Assembly: GCA_004123355.1 (NCBI GenBank)
Contig: SCHM01000004.1
Span: 6,785,017 to 6,849,016, forward strand
Length of the DNA: 64,000 nt
Direction of reading: 5' to 3'
Source: Amphirosellinia nigrospora
Taxonomy: Eukaryota; Ascomycota; Sordariomycetes; Xylariales; Xylariaceae
The notes beneath the pieces were generated by a model, which ran no database searches, was not told the origin of the DNA, and saw only the letters and a list, made by a program, of their open reading frames with translations. A program made the position numbers and the translations under genes. Each line of letters starts with the position of its first letter. Positions within the stretch are counted from its first letter, which is position 1. Positions 22,701-37,300 of the stretch are shown here, one piece after another.

Positions 22701-23470
22701 AACGTTTAAACTATAAATAATTATATAAAAAAAAACCTAGTTTATAAATTAATTTTTTATATAATTTTAAATAATTTAATAATATTTATTAAATATTTAT
22801 AATTTATATTTAAAATAAAAATTTTTTAAACGTTATATTATTTTTCCGGGATTTAAATAAAAATAAAATAACACTTTAATATAAAAATAAAAACGTTTAT
22901 AAAATCGATATATATTTAATTATTAGCTTAATTATAATATAATAGTTTTAATTATTTAATTAAATAAAAAAATAAAGTTATAAATATAATAAATAAAAGT
23001 TTAAATAATAATTATATTATAATAATAAATTAATAAAAAATATTAAAATTATAATAAATTTAATTAAAAATATAAACAATATAACTTAAAAAAAGTCGTT
23101 TTAATAATATTACGTTTAATAATATTTCGTTTAATAATATTATTATTTTTTTTAAACTTTAATATAAAAAGCGCTTATATATTACTTTTAATAATATATT
23201 TAATATTATTTTTTAAACTCCGATATAAAAAGTGCTTATAAACAAAATAATAAACTTATTAAAAATAACAGGTTTTTTTTTATATAGCTAGTATTAATAC
23301 GCGCGGGTAAAAAGTATACGTATATATATATAATATATATTCGTTTTAATAAGCGCGCATTAACTATTATATAATTAATACTTAGTTTATTATAGTGCTT
23401 TTTATATTATATATATATATAAATATTATTTAAACCTATAATTTTATATAAATTTAAAAACTTTGTTTTT
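19745..23470. other. Unassigned RIP-decayed sequence
   Basis: About 3.7 kb of A/T sequence in which I find no LTR, target duplication or readable domain. Near 23150-23235 a block ending in AAAAAGCGCTTATA / AAAAAGTGCTTATA occurs twice, about 61 bases apart, and short TTTAATAATATT units recur just before it. Probably the remains of one or more transposons. Confidence 0.45.
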
Positions 23471-23736
23471 ATTTTTTTTTAATATATAAATTTTTTAAAA
23501 ATAATTATTTATATAATTTTAGCTAATATATTTATTTAAAAATTTTTAAAATATTATATAATATTTTTATATTATATAAAATAATAGTTAATTTAATTAT
23601 ACTATTAATTTATATAATAAAAAGTTTTATTTTTTATATAAATATTAAATTAAAATAAGTTTTTTTTAATTTAAAAATATAAATAAAAATTAAAAAAAGT
23701 TTTTCGTATATAAATTTTTAAAAAAATAAATATTAT
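23471..23736 (+). mobile_element. Fragment of a D-like LTR element (left part)
   Basis: This stretch matches about 52480-52745, inside element D, apart from RIP-type and small length differences. Its continuation is found at 30902-31332. Element A lies between the two parts, so the D-like remnant was the site into which A inserted. Confidence 0.75.
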
Positions 23737-24050
23737 TATTAGCATATAAATCTAGTACTTAATTAGCCTAGTAATAAATTATAATATTACTAGTGCCTAG
23801 GTGGCTATGTGGCATAATGGCACGTGGCTTTATATATACGCTAGATATTACGCGGTACGTATAAAAAAGCCCTTTTTACGTAGGATAAAAGAATATTAAG
23901 CTATTATAGCTGCTTAAATAATTCTTTAATATTTAATAAAAAATAACTTATTTAGTTTATAATTAAAAACTAAAAATATAATAATAATATAAATATAAAA
24001 TTAAGCTAATTAACTTAGTATTACTTTTTAATATTAATATTATTTTTATA
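23737..24050 (+). repeat. 5' LTR of element A (314 bp)
   Basis: Pairs with 30583-30901. This copy keeps several G/C-bearing blocks around 23790-23880 that the partner LTR has lost, so the two LTRs of one element were hit unequally. Confidence 0.85.
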
Positions 24051-24064
24051 TAGTAGTTAGCGTA
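24051..24064 (+). promoter_or_regulatory. Primer-binding-site-like sequence of element A
   Basis: The bases immediately after the 5' LTR resemble a TGGTAG-type site complementary to a tRNA 3' end (initiator-tRNA-like, as in Ty1) with RIP wear. Position supports it more than sequence. Confidence 0.5.
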
Positions 24065-27000
24065 TTTTTACGATTAATTAACCTTTAAAAAGCTTAATTA
24101 ACGTATTTTAGCTATTTTTAGTTATTAATTTAATTATTTAAGTTAATAAATATTAATTAAAAAAAAGTTAAAAAAATTATTATAAATCTAAAAATTAAAA
24201 TAATAAAATATTAATACTTATTTAACAAAAAACTAATTAATAAATTAACGTTTAATAATAATTAAAAATAATAATATATAACTTTAAAATATATAAAAGT
24301 AAACTATACTAAAAAAAAAAAAATATAATAAAATTACCGAAACTTTAAAAAAAATCAAAAAATAATTTATTAATTATAAATATAAAATAAAGCTTATAAA
24401 AATATTTTAATAAAATTATTAACAACTTAAAAAAATTAAATAAATTAAATAAAAAGTTAGTTTTAATCGATCTAGTTAATTTAATTAATTAAGTTAATTT
24501 AGCTAGTAAAAATATATTAAAATATTTAATAATAAATAATATTATTAAAAAAATAATTAAAAATATTAAACTTTTTAAATAAAATAAAAAAAAATAAATA
24601 AATTTTTAAAAAATTTAAATCAATCGATTTTAAAAAAAAAAAACGAAGCGTAATTTTACTAAAAAAAAATCTAAAAACAAAAAAAAAAAAAATTACCTTA
24701 TTTTAAATTTAAACCTAGATTTATTATTATTATTATTATCGTTAAATTTAAAAAAATTTAATAATATTTATATTAAATATAAATATTATTTATTATAAAA
24801 AACTTAAAAAAACTTTTATTTATAAATAAAACTAAGCTAAAATAATATAAATTTAAACTAAAGTTTAATAAAAAACTATTTAAAAAAAGCTTAAAACTAG
24901 TTAATATATTAATATTTATATTTTATTATAAAAACTATTAAATAAATTTTAAAAACTTTATTAGTTTATATAAAAAACTAATATTAATATAAACAATTAT
25001 TAATACGTTAAAATTAACCCTTTTAAACCTAGTTAAAAGTATTAAAAAAAAGTTATATATATTAAAAATTTTTAGTAAAACTTATAATATAATAAGCTAA
25101 ATATATTAAAAAAATATATAAAATAATATTATTAATTATAAATATAATAAAAAAATTTAATATTTTTATATTTAAATTTTTTAAAAATATAAACAATATA
25201 AAAAACTAAAAAAAAAAATAAATATAAACTAATAAATTATAATATTTATAGCTATAATAAAAAATAAAATAATAGCTTAATATAATATTATTATTAAAAT
25301 TATAAAATATAAAAAATATTATATTTAAAATTTAGTTAATAAATTTAATAATAATTTTAAAAATTATATAAAAAAAAAACCGAATTAAAAAACTATAAAA
25401 AAAAAAATCTAATAATAATATTACTAATAAATAAAAGTTATAATAATAATAAAATTAAAAATTATAAATTAAATTTAAATTTAATTTTAAAAAAAAAATT
25501 ATAATAAAAAAAAAAAGCTTAAATACTTTAAATATAGCTAATAAAATTATTTATTAAAAATTACTTTAATAAAAATAATAATAATTAAAATTAAAACTTT
25601 AAACGATTAAAAACTTATAATATTTATAATAAGTTTATTAAAAGTTAAAAATTACCCGTAAGCTTTAAAAATAATTTAGTTATTTTATTTATATAAATAT
25701 AAATATTTTATAAAGTTTAATAAATTTTTATAATTATAAAATATTAATTTTTTTTTTATTATATTTAGTTTATTTTTTTTTATTTTAAATAATTATAATA
25801 TTACTAATTATAAATAAATTACGTTATATAAAATAATTTTAAGCTAAAAAGTTATTATAGCTTAAAAAACTTTAATTTAAAAAACTTTAATTTAAAAAAT
25901 TTTAATTTAAAAAATAGCTTTAGCTTTAATAATTATATTAAGCTAAAAAAAAATAACAGTAAATTTGTTTATAAAGAAAATTACTATAAACTTTTTTACG
26001 GAAAAAAAATAACCGTAAACTTATTTATTATAATAAGTTTATTTATTAATCGAAAATAATAAACTTTTTTATTAAACAAAAGCTAGCTTTAGTAATAATA
26101 AATTTAAAAATAATTTAAAGCTAATTATTATTAATAATTTAAAATTAATTATTAAGTTAATTATTAAATAAAAAATATAATAATAATTTTTAATTATATT
26201 TATTTTTATATTTTTTTTTAATAATAATTTTAAAAATTTTAAAAAAAAACGTATTAAATATTAAAGTTATTAATAATAACGGACTAAATATTAAATTATT
26301 ATATAAAAAAATAATAATATTTTAAATATATTTATATTTTAAAAAATTATTATATTTTAGCTTATAAACGTTATATTTTATTTAATATAAAGTCGAATAT
26401 AAAAATATAATAATAAAATTAATTTCGAAAAAAAGTTAATAATAAATCTAACTAAAAAAAAAAAAATATATAGTTTATATAAAAAATAAACTTATATAAA
26501 TTAAAAAAATTAATATTATTATAAAAACTTTTAAAACTTTTAATAAAAATAAACGTAATATAAACATAAAATATTTGTTTATTTTTTGTTTTTATTAAAT
26601 ATATTTTAAAAAAATAACTATATAAAATAAAAAATTATTTAAATAAATATATTATAAAAAATAGCCGCAAAATAATTATTATAGATTTTAATATTTAATA
26701 GCGTAGTTTTTTTTATAAATATATAAAAAAAAAAACTTTATATAATATATTAATTTAAAAAAAGCTATAAAAATACGCGCTAAATATAATAATAAAGTTA
26801 AAACGTTAAAAAATTATTGCTTAAATTATTATTAAAAAATAAAATAAAAATAACTTTTAAAATTTAAAATAAATTAATTTTTTAATATTATTAGCTATAT
26901 TATTTTAGTACTAAAAAGTTAATATAAACAATTAAATATATTATAAATATTAATATTAAACTTAAAAAAGTTAAATATTTTTTTGTTTTATTTGCGATTA

Positions 27001-30000
27001 AGCTAAAACTAAAAATATATTTCGAAAAAAACTATCGAAAAAAATTAATTATTTAAAGAAAAACTTAAATAAACTTTAGCTAGATTAAACTAATTTCGAT
27101 CGAAAAATATAAATATTTTTTATTTATAATAATAATAATAATAAATATTATATTTTTAAAATATATAAATAAAATAAAATAAAAAGTACTATTAAAATAT
27201 TTATAATAAATAAATAAAAATTAATATTTTAAATATTTTAACTTAATAAAAACTATTAAAAAAAATACTACGTTTTATATATAAATAATAATAAAAAGTT
27301 CGGTATAAAAAATTTAAAATATTTTATAAAATAAAAATAACTATTATTATTTTATTATTTATAAATTAGTACTAAAATAATATAATTAAAAAATCGATAA
27401 ATTTTATTTAAAATAAAACTAAAGCTTTATTTTTATAAACTAAATTATTAATTATATTTTAAATATATAAAATTTTAATAATTAATATATTTTTAATAAA
27501 ATTAATTAATTTATAATAAAAAAATAATTTTAATTAAAAATATTTTAATTATTTAAATTAAAAAAAAATAATAAATTTAACTTTAAATATTTATAAATAA
27601 TAAATATACGCTATATAATATTTATTAATAAATTTATACGTATATTAATTAAAAACTAAAAGCTAAAAAAACTAATATTATATTTTTAAATTATAAAATA
27701 TATTTAATTATATAGTTTAACTTATTAAAAATAATAAAATATTATATATATTATATATAATTTTTATAAAAATATTAAAAATATAAATAACGTTTAATTT
27801 TAAAATATTATACGTTTATTATTTTTTAAAATATAGCGTAAATTTAAATAATATTATTAAAAAATTAAAAATTTATTTAAATATAAAACTATAATTATAA
27901 TATTATTAAAAATAATATTATAAATAATAAAAGAACTAAAAACATAACTAACTATAAAAATAATAATAAACTAATTTTTATTATTAAACATAATAAAAAA
28001 AACTTCGAAAAAACTTAATTAAAAATTTATATTTATTATATATAAACAAACGAAAATTATTTTAATATAATTTATATTTTAAATATAATATTAAGCTAAA
28101 AAAAACAAAATATATATACCGAATAATTTATAAACGATTTAAAATATAAAGCTAAAATAAATAAATTTAAACTTAAAAAATTAATATAATATTATAGCTT
28201 TAAAAAACTAAATTAAATAAACTATATTATTTTTATATTTTAAAAAGCTATTTTTATATAAATTATTTATAAAATTATTAAAAAGTTTATAGTAAAATAT
28301 TATTTTTAATAAATTTATTTTAAAAAAAATATATTATAAAAAAAATAAAAAAAATAGCTTAAAGCTATATTTAAAAAAATATATAATTTATTTAAATATA
28401 TATTTTAAAATTTATAAAATAAATAAAAACTATTTATAGCTATTTTATTAATTTTATATAAATATTTAAAAAAGAATATTTATTAACTAAATATTAAATA
28501 AATAAAGCTAAAATTTATATTTATAAGTTTATTTAGCGTAAAAATATTAATTATAATAATTTTTATTTTATAGTTTAAATAATATTATAAAAGATTTTAA
28601 TAGTTTTAATAGTTATTTGAAAATAATATATTATTTAAATCGATTTTATAATAGTATATTTTAATAAAGCTTTTTATAAAAAAATATTTATAAAATAGTT
28701 TAAAATATTAAAAAAATATTTAAAACTTTTAAATTAAAATAAAAAAAATATAATTAATTAATTAAAAATTATTAAACTAATAAAACTTTTATATAGTTTT
28801 AAATAATTAAAATATAAATAATAAATTAAAACTAAAAAAATTATAAATAAAATTAAAATTAAATTTATAATTTTAATAACGTTATATATATATATTATTA
28901 TAAAATAAAAAAATTATAATATTTTATATAAATAATTTTTTAATTATAAAACTTAATTTAAATTATTTAAAAATATATTAATTAAAAATTAATAAATAGT
29001 TTTAACGAACAATTTAAACTAAACTAATTAATTTTTAATATATAAATTATAAAAACAAAATTAATAATATAAGTTTTAATTAAAAATATATATAATTAAA
29101 ATATTAAATTTTATTAACTTAAGTTTAATATACGAATATTTTATATTTAAATATTAAAAAATAATTTATTATAAAATATAAAAAAAACTTATTTTTAAAA
29201 ATAAATATTTAATTATATTTTTTTATTTAATAAATTAAGTTTTTTTGCTTAAATTATAAAGCTTAATATAAACTTATTATTTTTTTATTTAAATAAAATT
29301 TATAATAAATCTTTTAATATATTAAAAATATAAAATAATTAATTAAATATATAAAAATATTTTAATATATAAATTATATAATAAGCTAAAAAAAAACTAT
29401 TTATATAAATTTATAATATAAGTTATTCGTTACTATAATATTATTTTAATATTAAACTTATAAAATAATAAATTATTAATAAAATATTATATTTTTAAAT
29501 AATATATTAATATTATAATATTTTAAACTATAATTAATTATAATAAAAAACTTTACTAAAAATAAATATATCGTAATAAATAAAATAACAAATAATTTAA
29601 CATAAATAAAAAACTTTTTAAATAAACTTAAAATATTATTAAATAGTTTTATTATTTTTTTATATAATATTATAAAGCTATAAATTAGTTTAAATATATA
29701 ATTATATTAAAATAAAAAAAATATATAAAAATGCATATTATTATATTAATTAAAAAATATAAACTAATTATATTAAACTAATATATATAAAATTAAAAAA
29801 TAATTTAATTAATAAGTTAATTAAACTATTAAAAAAAACTAAATATTAAAAGTTTATTTTTATTTAATTTATAAATTAAAAAAATTAGCAAAAAAAAAAA
29901 ACAAACTAAGCTTTTTTAAAACTTTATATATATAATAGTTAATAGTTTAAGCTTATTATTATTCTAAAAAAAAAAATTATTATATATTAACTTTTTAAAA

Positions 30001-30582
30001 AATAATTAATTTAATATTTTAATACTTATAATACTTTAAAACTTATAGATTTATATATAATTAATTTAATTTATTTTATTATATAATTAATAAGCTTATT
30101 AAATAATAAAAATAATATTTAGCTAAAATAATTAATATTATTTATTTATTTTTTAAATTTAAAAAAATTTTAAAAGTTTAAATCTAAAAAAAATCTAAAA
30201 TCCTAAAAAAATAGCGCTATTTAATTATTTATTTAATAAATACTTAAATAGTATAAAAAATAATACTATTTTATTTTATATTTTATAAAAATAAATATTT
30301 TAAAAGTTTTTTTTTTAAATTTTAAAATAAATAAAAATTATATTAAAATTATAATAATAATAAAACATTTATAATAGCAATTTTAAACTAAATAAAAAAT
30401 AAATCCGTTTTAAAACAAAATATATAGCTTATATATATATAAATACTATGTTTAGTTTAATTAATTAATTATATATTTTAATTATAAAAAAAAAGTTTAA
30501 TTATAATATTAAATTAATTTAAAGTTTTTTATTATTTTTTTTTTAAAGCTTATAATATTATAATATTTATAGCTAAAAAAAA

Positions 30583-30901
30583 TATTAATATATAAATCTA
30601 ATATTTAATTAGCTTAATAATAAATTATATAATTATTAATATTTAAATAGCTATATAATATAATAATATATAGTTTTATATATACGTTAAATATTATATA
30701 GTATATATATAAAAAAGCTTTTTTTACGCGGGATAAAAAAAATATTAAGCTATTATAGCTATTTAAGCAAATTCTTTAATATTTAATAAAAAAATAGCTT
30801 ATTTAGTTTATAACCAAAAAATTAAAAGTATATATAATATAAATATATTAATTAAGCTAACCAACCTAGTATTACCTTTTAGTATTAACACTATTTTTAT
30901 A
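30583..30901 (+). repeat. 3' LTR of element A (319 bp)
   Basis: Direct repeat of 23737-24050, preceded by an A-rich (formerly purine) tract and followed by the ATTAT target duplication. It is more strongly AT-shifted than its partner in the first half. Confidence 0.85.
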
Positions 30902-31332
30902 ATTATTTTAAATTTTAAAATATTTTTATATATATATATATAATTATATTTAAATTAATTTTTTTTAATTATTTTATTTTAAATAGTTTATTAATTATAA
31001 CTTTTAATATTTTATATAAAAATAATATTAGTTTAATTAATTTAATATTAATTATAGTTTATAATTATATTAAAATATAAGTTTATTATATTTATATATA
31101 TTTTTTATATATAATTAAAAGTATAATATATATATAATAATTTTATATAATTAATTAATATTATAAAAAATATAATATAAAATTAATTTTTTATAGTTTT
31201 AAGCTTATAATAATAATTAATAAATTATTATATTTATTATAAAATAAATTATATAGTTTTTAAAAAAAAAATTTTTTTATTAAGTTTTAAAAATTTAATA
31301 TTTTATAAATAAAATAATTTTATTTTAAATAT
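30902..31332 (+). mobile_element. Fragment of a D-like LTR element (right part)
   Basis: Continues the match to element D from about 52745 to about 53240 and stops exactly where element B begins. Both A and B therefore interrupt the same older element. Confidence 0.75.
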
Positions 31333-31645
31333 TATAAAAATAATATTAATACTAAAAAATAATATTAAATTAGTTAGCTTAATTAATATATTCGTATTAT
31401 TATATACTTTTAGTTTTTTAGTTATAAATTAAATAAGCTATTTTTTATTAAATATTAAAAAATCTATTTAAATAATTATAATAGTTTAATATTTTTTTAT
31501 TTTATATAAAAACCTTTTTTTATATATATTATATAATATTTAACGTATATATAAAACTATATATTATTATATTATATAATTATTTAATATTAATAATTAA
31601 TAATTTATTATTAAATTAATTAAATATTAAATTTAAATATTAATA
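31333..31645 (-). repeat. LTR of element B (313 bp, inverted)
   Basis: The reverse complement of element A's 3' LTR; the bases that follow on the plus strand (TTTTTTTTAGCT) are the inverse of A's polypurine-tract region, so this is the 3' LTR of a minus-strand element. Confidence 0.85.
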
Positions 31646-32542
31646 TTTTTTTTAGCTATAAATATTATAATATTATAAGCTTCGAAAAAAAAAATAATAA
31701 AATATTAACTTAATTTAATATTAAATTAAACTTTTTTTTTATAATTAAAAATATATAATTATTAATTAAACTAAATATAATATTTATATATATATATAAG
31801 CTATATATTTCGTTTAAAATAAATTTATTTTTTTATTTAGTTTAAATTATTATTTATAAACGTTTTTATTATTATTATAATTTTAATATAATTTTATTTA
31901 TTTTAAAGTTTAAAAAAAAAACTTTTAAAATATTTTATTTTTTATAAAATATATAAATAAATAATATTATTTTTATATTTATTTATATTTATTAAATAAA
32001 TAATTAAATAATATTATTTTTTAAAATTTTAAACTTTTTTAAATTTAAACTTTTAAAACTTTTTAAAATTTAAAAAATAACTAAATAATATTAATTATTT
32101 TTAGCTAAATATTATTTTTTATTATTTAATAAACTTATTAATTATATAATAAAATAAAATAAATTAATTATATATAAAATTTATAAGTTTTAAAATATTA
32201 TAAATATTAAATATAAATTAATTATTTTTTAAAAAATTAATATATTAATATTTTTTTTTTAATAATAAAAATAAATTTAAACTATTAATTATTTATTATA
32301 TAAAGTTTTAAAAAAGTTTAGTTTTATTTTTTTTTATTAATTTTTTTAATTTATAAATTAAATAAAAATAAAAAGTTTTAATATTTAGTTTTTTTTTATA
32401 GTTTAATTAATTTATTAATTAAATTATTTTTTAATTTTATATATAATTTAATATAATTAGTTTATATTTTTTAATTAATATAATAATATATTATTTTATA
32501 TATTTTTTTATTTAATATAATTATATATTAAAATTAATTTAT

Positions 32543-32741
32543 TAAAAAAATATTATAAGTTATAAAATAAAGCTTAATTAAAAAAAAAAATCTATTATTA
32601 AATCCACGCAGTGGATTTAATAATAAATTCTTTAACTAGTAGTATGCTAGCTATTTATTTAAATATAAGTATTGTTAAATAGTTTTTTTTACGTTCCGCG
32701 CAAAAAGCCACTAGTAATACAAACCCTTAAAAGCTCTATTA
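32543..32741 (+). mobile_element. Solo LTR of family C (199 bp)
   Basis: Matches the two LTRs of element C (40190-40393 and 47949-48152). Flanked by a TTTAT target duplication (32538-32542, 32742-32746), and the sequence of element B joins across it when compared with element A near 29.65 kb. A short inverted repeat (TCCACGCAGTGGA) in the first half is intact here. Confidence 0.85.
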
Positions 32742-35711
32742 TTTATAGTTTTATATTATTATAAAAAAATAATAAAACTATTTAATAATATTTAAATTTA
32801 TTTAAAAAAAATTTTTTTTTATTAAATTATTTATTATTTTATTTATTATAATATATTTATTTAATAAAATTTTTTATTATAATTAATTATAATTTAAAAT
32901 ATTATAATATTAATATATTATTAAAAATATAATATATTTTATTAATAATTTATTATTTTAATAAATTTAATATTAAAATAATATTAATAATAATAAATAA
33001 ATTTATATTATTATAAATTTTATATAAATAGTTTTTTTTTAATTTATTATATTTAATTTATATATTTAAAATATTTTTTATATTTTAATTAATTATTTTA
33101 TATTTTTAATATATTTATTAAAAAATTTATTATAAATTTATTTAAATAAAATAATAAATTAATATTAAATTTTATAATTTAAATAAAAAAACTTAATTTA
33201 TAAAATAAAAACTATAATTAAATATTTATTTTTAAAAATAAGTTTTTTTTTATATTTTATATAAATTATTTTTTAATATTTATAATATAAAATATTTTTA
33301 TATTAAATTTAAACTAATAAAATTAAATATTTTAATTATATTTATTATTAATTTTATTTTTTATAATTATATATATAAAAATTAATTAGTTTAATTTAAA
33401 TTATTTATTAAAACTATTTTATTAATTTTTATAATAATATTTTTAAATAATTTAAATTAAATTTTATAATTAATAAAATATTTATATAAAATATTATAAT
33501 TTTTTTATTTTATAATTATATATATTTATTAAAAATTATAAACTTAAATTTAATTTTATTTATAATTTTTTTAATTTTAATTTTTTATTTATATTTTAAT
33601 TATTTAAAATTATATAAAAGTTTTATTAATTTAATAATTTTTAATTAATTAGTTATATTTTTTTATTTTAATTTAAAAGTTTTAAATATTTTTTTAATAT
33701 TTTAAATTATTTTATAAACATTTTTTAAAAAAAACTTTATTAAAATATATTATTAAAAATCGATTTAAATAATATATATTTTTTTAAATAATTATTAAAC
33801 TATTAAAATTTTTTATAATATTATTTAAATTATAAAATAAAAATTTTATTATAATTAATATTTTATATTAAATAAATTAATAAATATAAATTTTAACTTT
33901 ATATTTATTTAATTTATTAATTAATAAATATTTTTTTTTTAAATATTTATATAAAATTAATAAAATAATTATAAAGTTTTTATATATTTTTATAAATTTT
34001 AAAAATATTATATTTATATAAACTATATATTTTTTAAATATAATTTTAAGTATTTTTTTTTATTTTTTTTTATAAATATTTTTTTTAAAATAAATTTATT
34101 AAAAAATATTTATTTATTAAAACTTTTTTAATAATTTTTATAAATAATTTATATAAAAATAATTATTTAAAATATAAAAATAATTTAATTTATTTAATTT
34201 AGTTTTTTATAAATTATAAATATTATATTAATTTTTTAAATTTAAATTTATTTATAAAACTATTTATATATATATATATATATTTTAGCTTAATATTATA
34301 TTTAAAATATAAATTATATTAAAATAATTTTTATTTATTTATATAATTAATATAAATTTTTAATTAAATTTTTTAAAGTTTTTTTTTATTATATTTAATA
34401 ATAAAATTAGTTTAATAGTTTATTTTTATAATTAACTATATTTTTTAATTTGTTTTTATTATTTATAATATTATTTTTAATAATATTATAATTATAGTTT
34501 TTATATTTAAATAAAATTTTTAATTTTTTAATAATATTATTTAAGTTTTATTATATTTTTAATAATAATATATTAATATTTTTAAAATTATATATATTAT
34601 TTATATTTTAATATTTTTATAAAAAATTATATATAATTATATAATTTTTATTATTTTTAATAAATTAAATTATATAATTAAATATATTTTTATAATTTAA
34701 AAATATATATTAATTTTTAGTTTTAATTTTTTTAATAATTATATATAAATTTATTAATAAATATTATTAGCGTATATTTATTATTTAAATTATTAAAATT
34801 AAATTTATAATTTTTTTAATTTAAATAATTAAAATATTTTTAGCTAAATTAATTTTTTTAATATAAATTAATTAGTTTTATTAAAAATGTATAATTATTA
34901 AAACTTTATATATTTAAAATATAATTAATAATTTAGTTTATAAAATAAAGTTTTAATTTTATTTTAAATAAAATTTATTAATTTTTTAATTATATTATTT
35001 TAATATTAATTTATAATAATAAAATAATAATAATTATTTTTATTTTATTATAAAATATTTTTAAATTTTTTTATTAAAGTTTTTTATTATTATTATATAT
35101 AAAATATTTTTTTTAATAGTTTTTATTAAGTTAAAATATTTAAAATATTAATTTTTTATTTATTTTTATAAATATTTTAAAAATATTTTTTATTTTATTT
35201 TTATTTTATATATTTTAAAAAATAATATTTATTATTATTATTTATTATAAATAAAAATATTTATTTTTTAATTAAAATTATTTTAATTTAATTAAAGTTT
35301 ATTTAAATTATTTTTTTTAAATAATTAGCTTTTTTAATAGCTTTTTTTAAATATATTTTAATTTTAATTTAATTATAAATAAAATAAAAAAAATATTTAA
35401 TTTTTTAAATTTAATATTAATATTTATAATATATTTAATTATTTATATTAATTTTTTAATATTAAAATAATATAATTAATATATTAAAAAATTAGTTTAT
35501 TTTAAATTTAAAAGCTATTTTTTTTTTAATAATATTTAAATAATAATTTTTTAATATTTTAATTTTATTTGCTATATTTAGCGCGAATTTTTATAGCTTT
35601 TTTTAAAGTTAATATATTATATAAACTTTTATTTTTATATTTATAAAAAAAAACTTTATTTTAAATATTAAAATTTATAATAGTTATTTTATAGCTATTT
35701 TTTATAATATA

Positions 35712-37300
35712 TGTTTAAGTTTTATAAAAAAGTATAATTAAATAAAAAAAAAGTTTTTTTATTAATAAAAAAATTTTTTATTTTTTATATTTAAATAAAA
35801 AATTTTTTTACCCGAATTAAAACTTTTTATTTTTATTTATTATTATATATATTTAGTTTTTAATATTTATTTTTTATTATATAAATAATTATAAATTTAA
35901 TAAAATAATTTAAAATTAAATATTTATATTAAAATAATAATATATATAAATAAATTATAAAATTTTATTTTTAATTTTTTTTTTATAAATTATATATAAA
36001 TTTAATTTTATATTAAATTAATTATTTAATAATTATATATTAAATTAAATTTAATTATTTAATAATTATATTTATTAAATAAATTATTTATATTATTTAT
36101 TTAATTATATTTATAGTTATTTTATTTTTTATTTTTTAATTTAATATTAATTTAAATATTTATTATTTTAAATTATAAATTAATATTATTATTATAAATT
36201 TTTAAATATAATTTTTATTAAACTATTTTTTAAAAAAATTATAATTATTATAAAATTAGTTATTATATTAATAATAAATATAATAGTATTTTTTATAAAA
36301 TATTCGTTTATAATTTTTTTTATTTATTTTTTTATTTTTTATTATAATATTTTAAGCGTAATTTTTAAGTTTTAAAAAATTTTAAAGCTTTAAATTAATT
36401 ATAATAAATATATTTTTTAAATTTTTAAATTTTTTTTTTTAAACGTTTTAATTAGCTTATAAAGTTTTTTTTAAATTTATTAATAAGCTTAAGCTTTTTC
36501 GAAAAGTTTTTTTTTTAAATATTTTAATTAATTTATAAAGTTTTTTTCGGATTTATTAATAAGTTTAAGTTTTTTTCGAAAGGTTTTTTTTTTTAAACGT
36601 TTTAATTAATTTATAAAGTTTTTTTTAAACTTATTAATAAGTTTAAGCTTTTTTTAAAAAAAATAAAAATTTAATATATTATAAAAATTATATTTTATAA
36701 TAATATTTATTATTTAAAATATAAAATTTATAATCGTATTTAAAATTAAAAATAGTTTATAATTATATTTAAAATTAAAAATAGTTTATAATTATATTTA
36801 AAATTTAAATAATAATTTATATTTATTAAAAAACTTTTTTAATTTTATTTAAATTAAAAATTATTTTAAAAATTTTAATATTATAATAAGTTTTTTTATT
36901 TAAAATAAAAATTAATTATTTATTATAATATTTAATTTTTTAATTTTATTTTATAGTTTAAAATTATAATTTAATTATAAAATAATATAATAATTTTAGC
37001 GTATATTATTATTATTAATAAAATAAATATATAAAAATATTATATATTAATGTTTATATTTATAAGCAAATTTATTATTATATTAATTAAATAGCTAAAT
37101 ATTTTTATAATATAATTATATAATTATATAAAAAATAAAATATTATAATTTAAATTAAAAATAAAATAATAAGTTTTATTATATATAATTTATTAAAAAA
37201 AACGAACTAATATAACCGGTAACTATAATTTATTTATTAATTTAAATATATAGTTTTTAAAAACTTAAGCATTTTTGCCTTTAAATTAAAAGGCCTTTAG
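35712..37300 (+). mobile_element. Repeat T, copy 2 (about 1.6 kb) inside element B
   Basis: Element B's sequence, compared with element A near 26.65 kb, is cut cleanly between ..ATAATATA and TTTATTTAAA, so the limits are known within a base or two. No target duplication is seen and the site is A|T. The left end reads TGTTTAAG, the right part carries CTTAAGCA (37264-37271), then a perfect hairpin (37277-37294, stem GCCTTT/AAAGGC) and the terminal CTTTAG. Absence of duplication, A|T target and a 3' hairpin near a CTRR-like end recall Helitrons; the inverted TGCTTAAG motif could instead point to a DNA transposon. No coding frame seen. Confidence 0.62.
36431..36655 (+). repeat. Three tandem units of about 76-78 bp inside T copy 2
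   Basis: Units contain AAACGTTTTAATTA or a RIP variant (36441, 36517, 36595), then TTTATAAAG, TTATTAATAAG and TTTAAGCTTTTT. They lie in the same part of the element as the unrelated 34-bp repeat of copy 1. Confidence 0.85.

Larger units (their letters stand above)
23737..30901 (+). mobile_element. LTR element A, Ty1/copia, full length, broken
   Basis: 7.2 kb with LTRs at both ends and a 5-bp target duplication ATTAT (23732-23736 and 30902-30906), confirmed by the uninterrupted site inside element D near 52745. The LTR ends fit TG..CA after C-to-T decay. Directly behind the 5' LTR (24051) sits a primer-binding-site-like sequence, and an A-rich tract at about 30572-30582 fits the polypurine tract. 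On the plus strand, near 28.64-28.81 kb, the block pattern of copia reverse transcriptase is still recognisable, about 2 kb before the 3' LTR as expected for copia order. It is saturated with RIP changes, so the breaks are too many to count. Age cannot be taken from LTR divergence because RIP acted on the LTRs. Confidence 0.85.

Noticed and set aside
32598-32620. Inverted repeat that could be a terminator or riboswitch hairpin
   Set aside because: It is part of the family C LTR and recurs, in eroded form, in the other two LTR copies.
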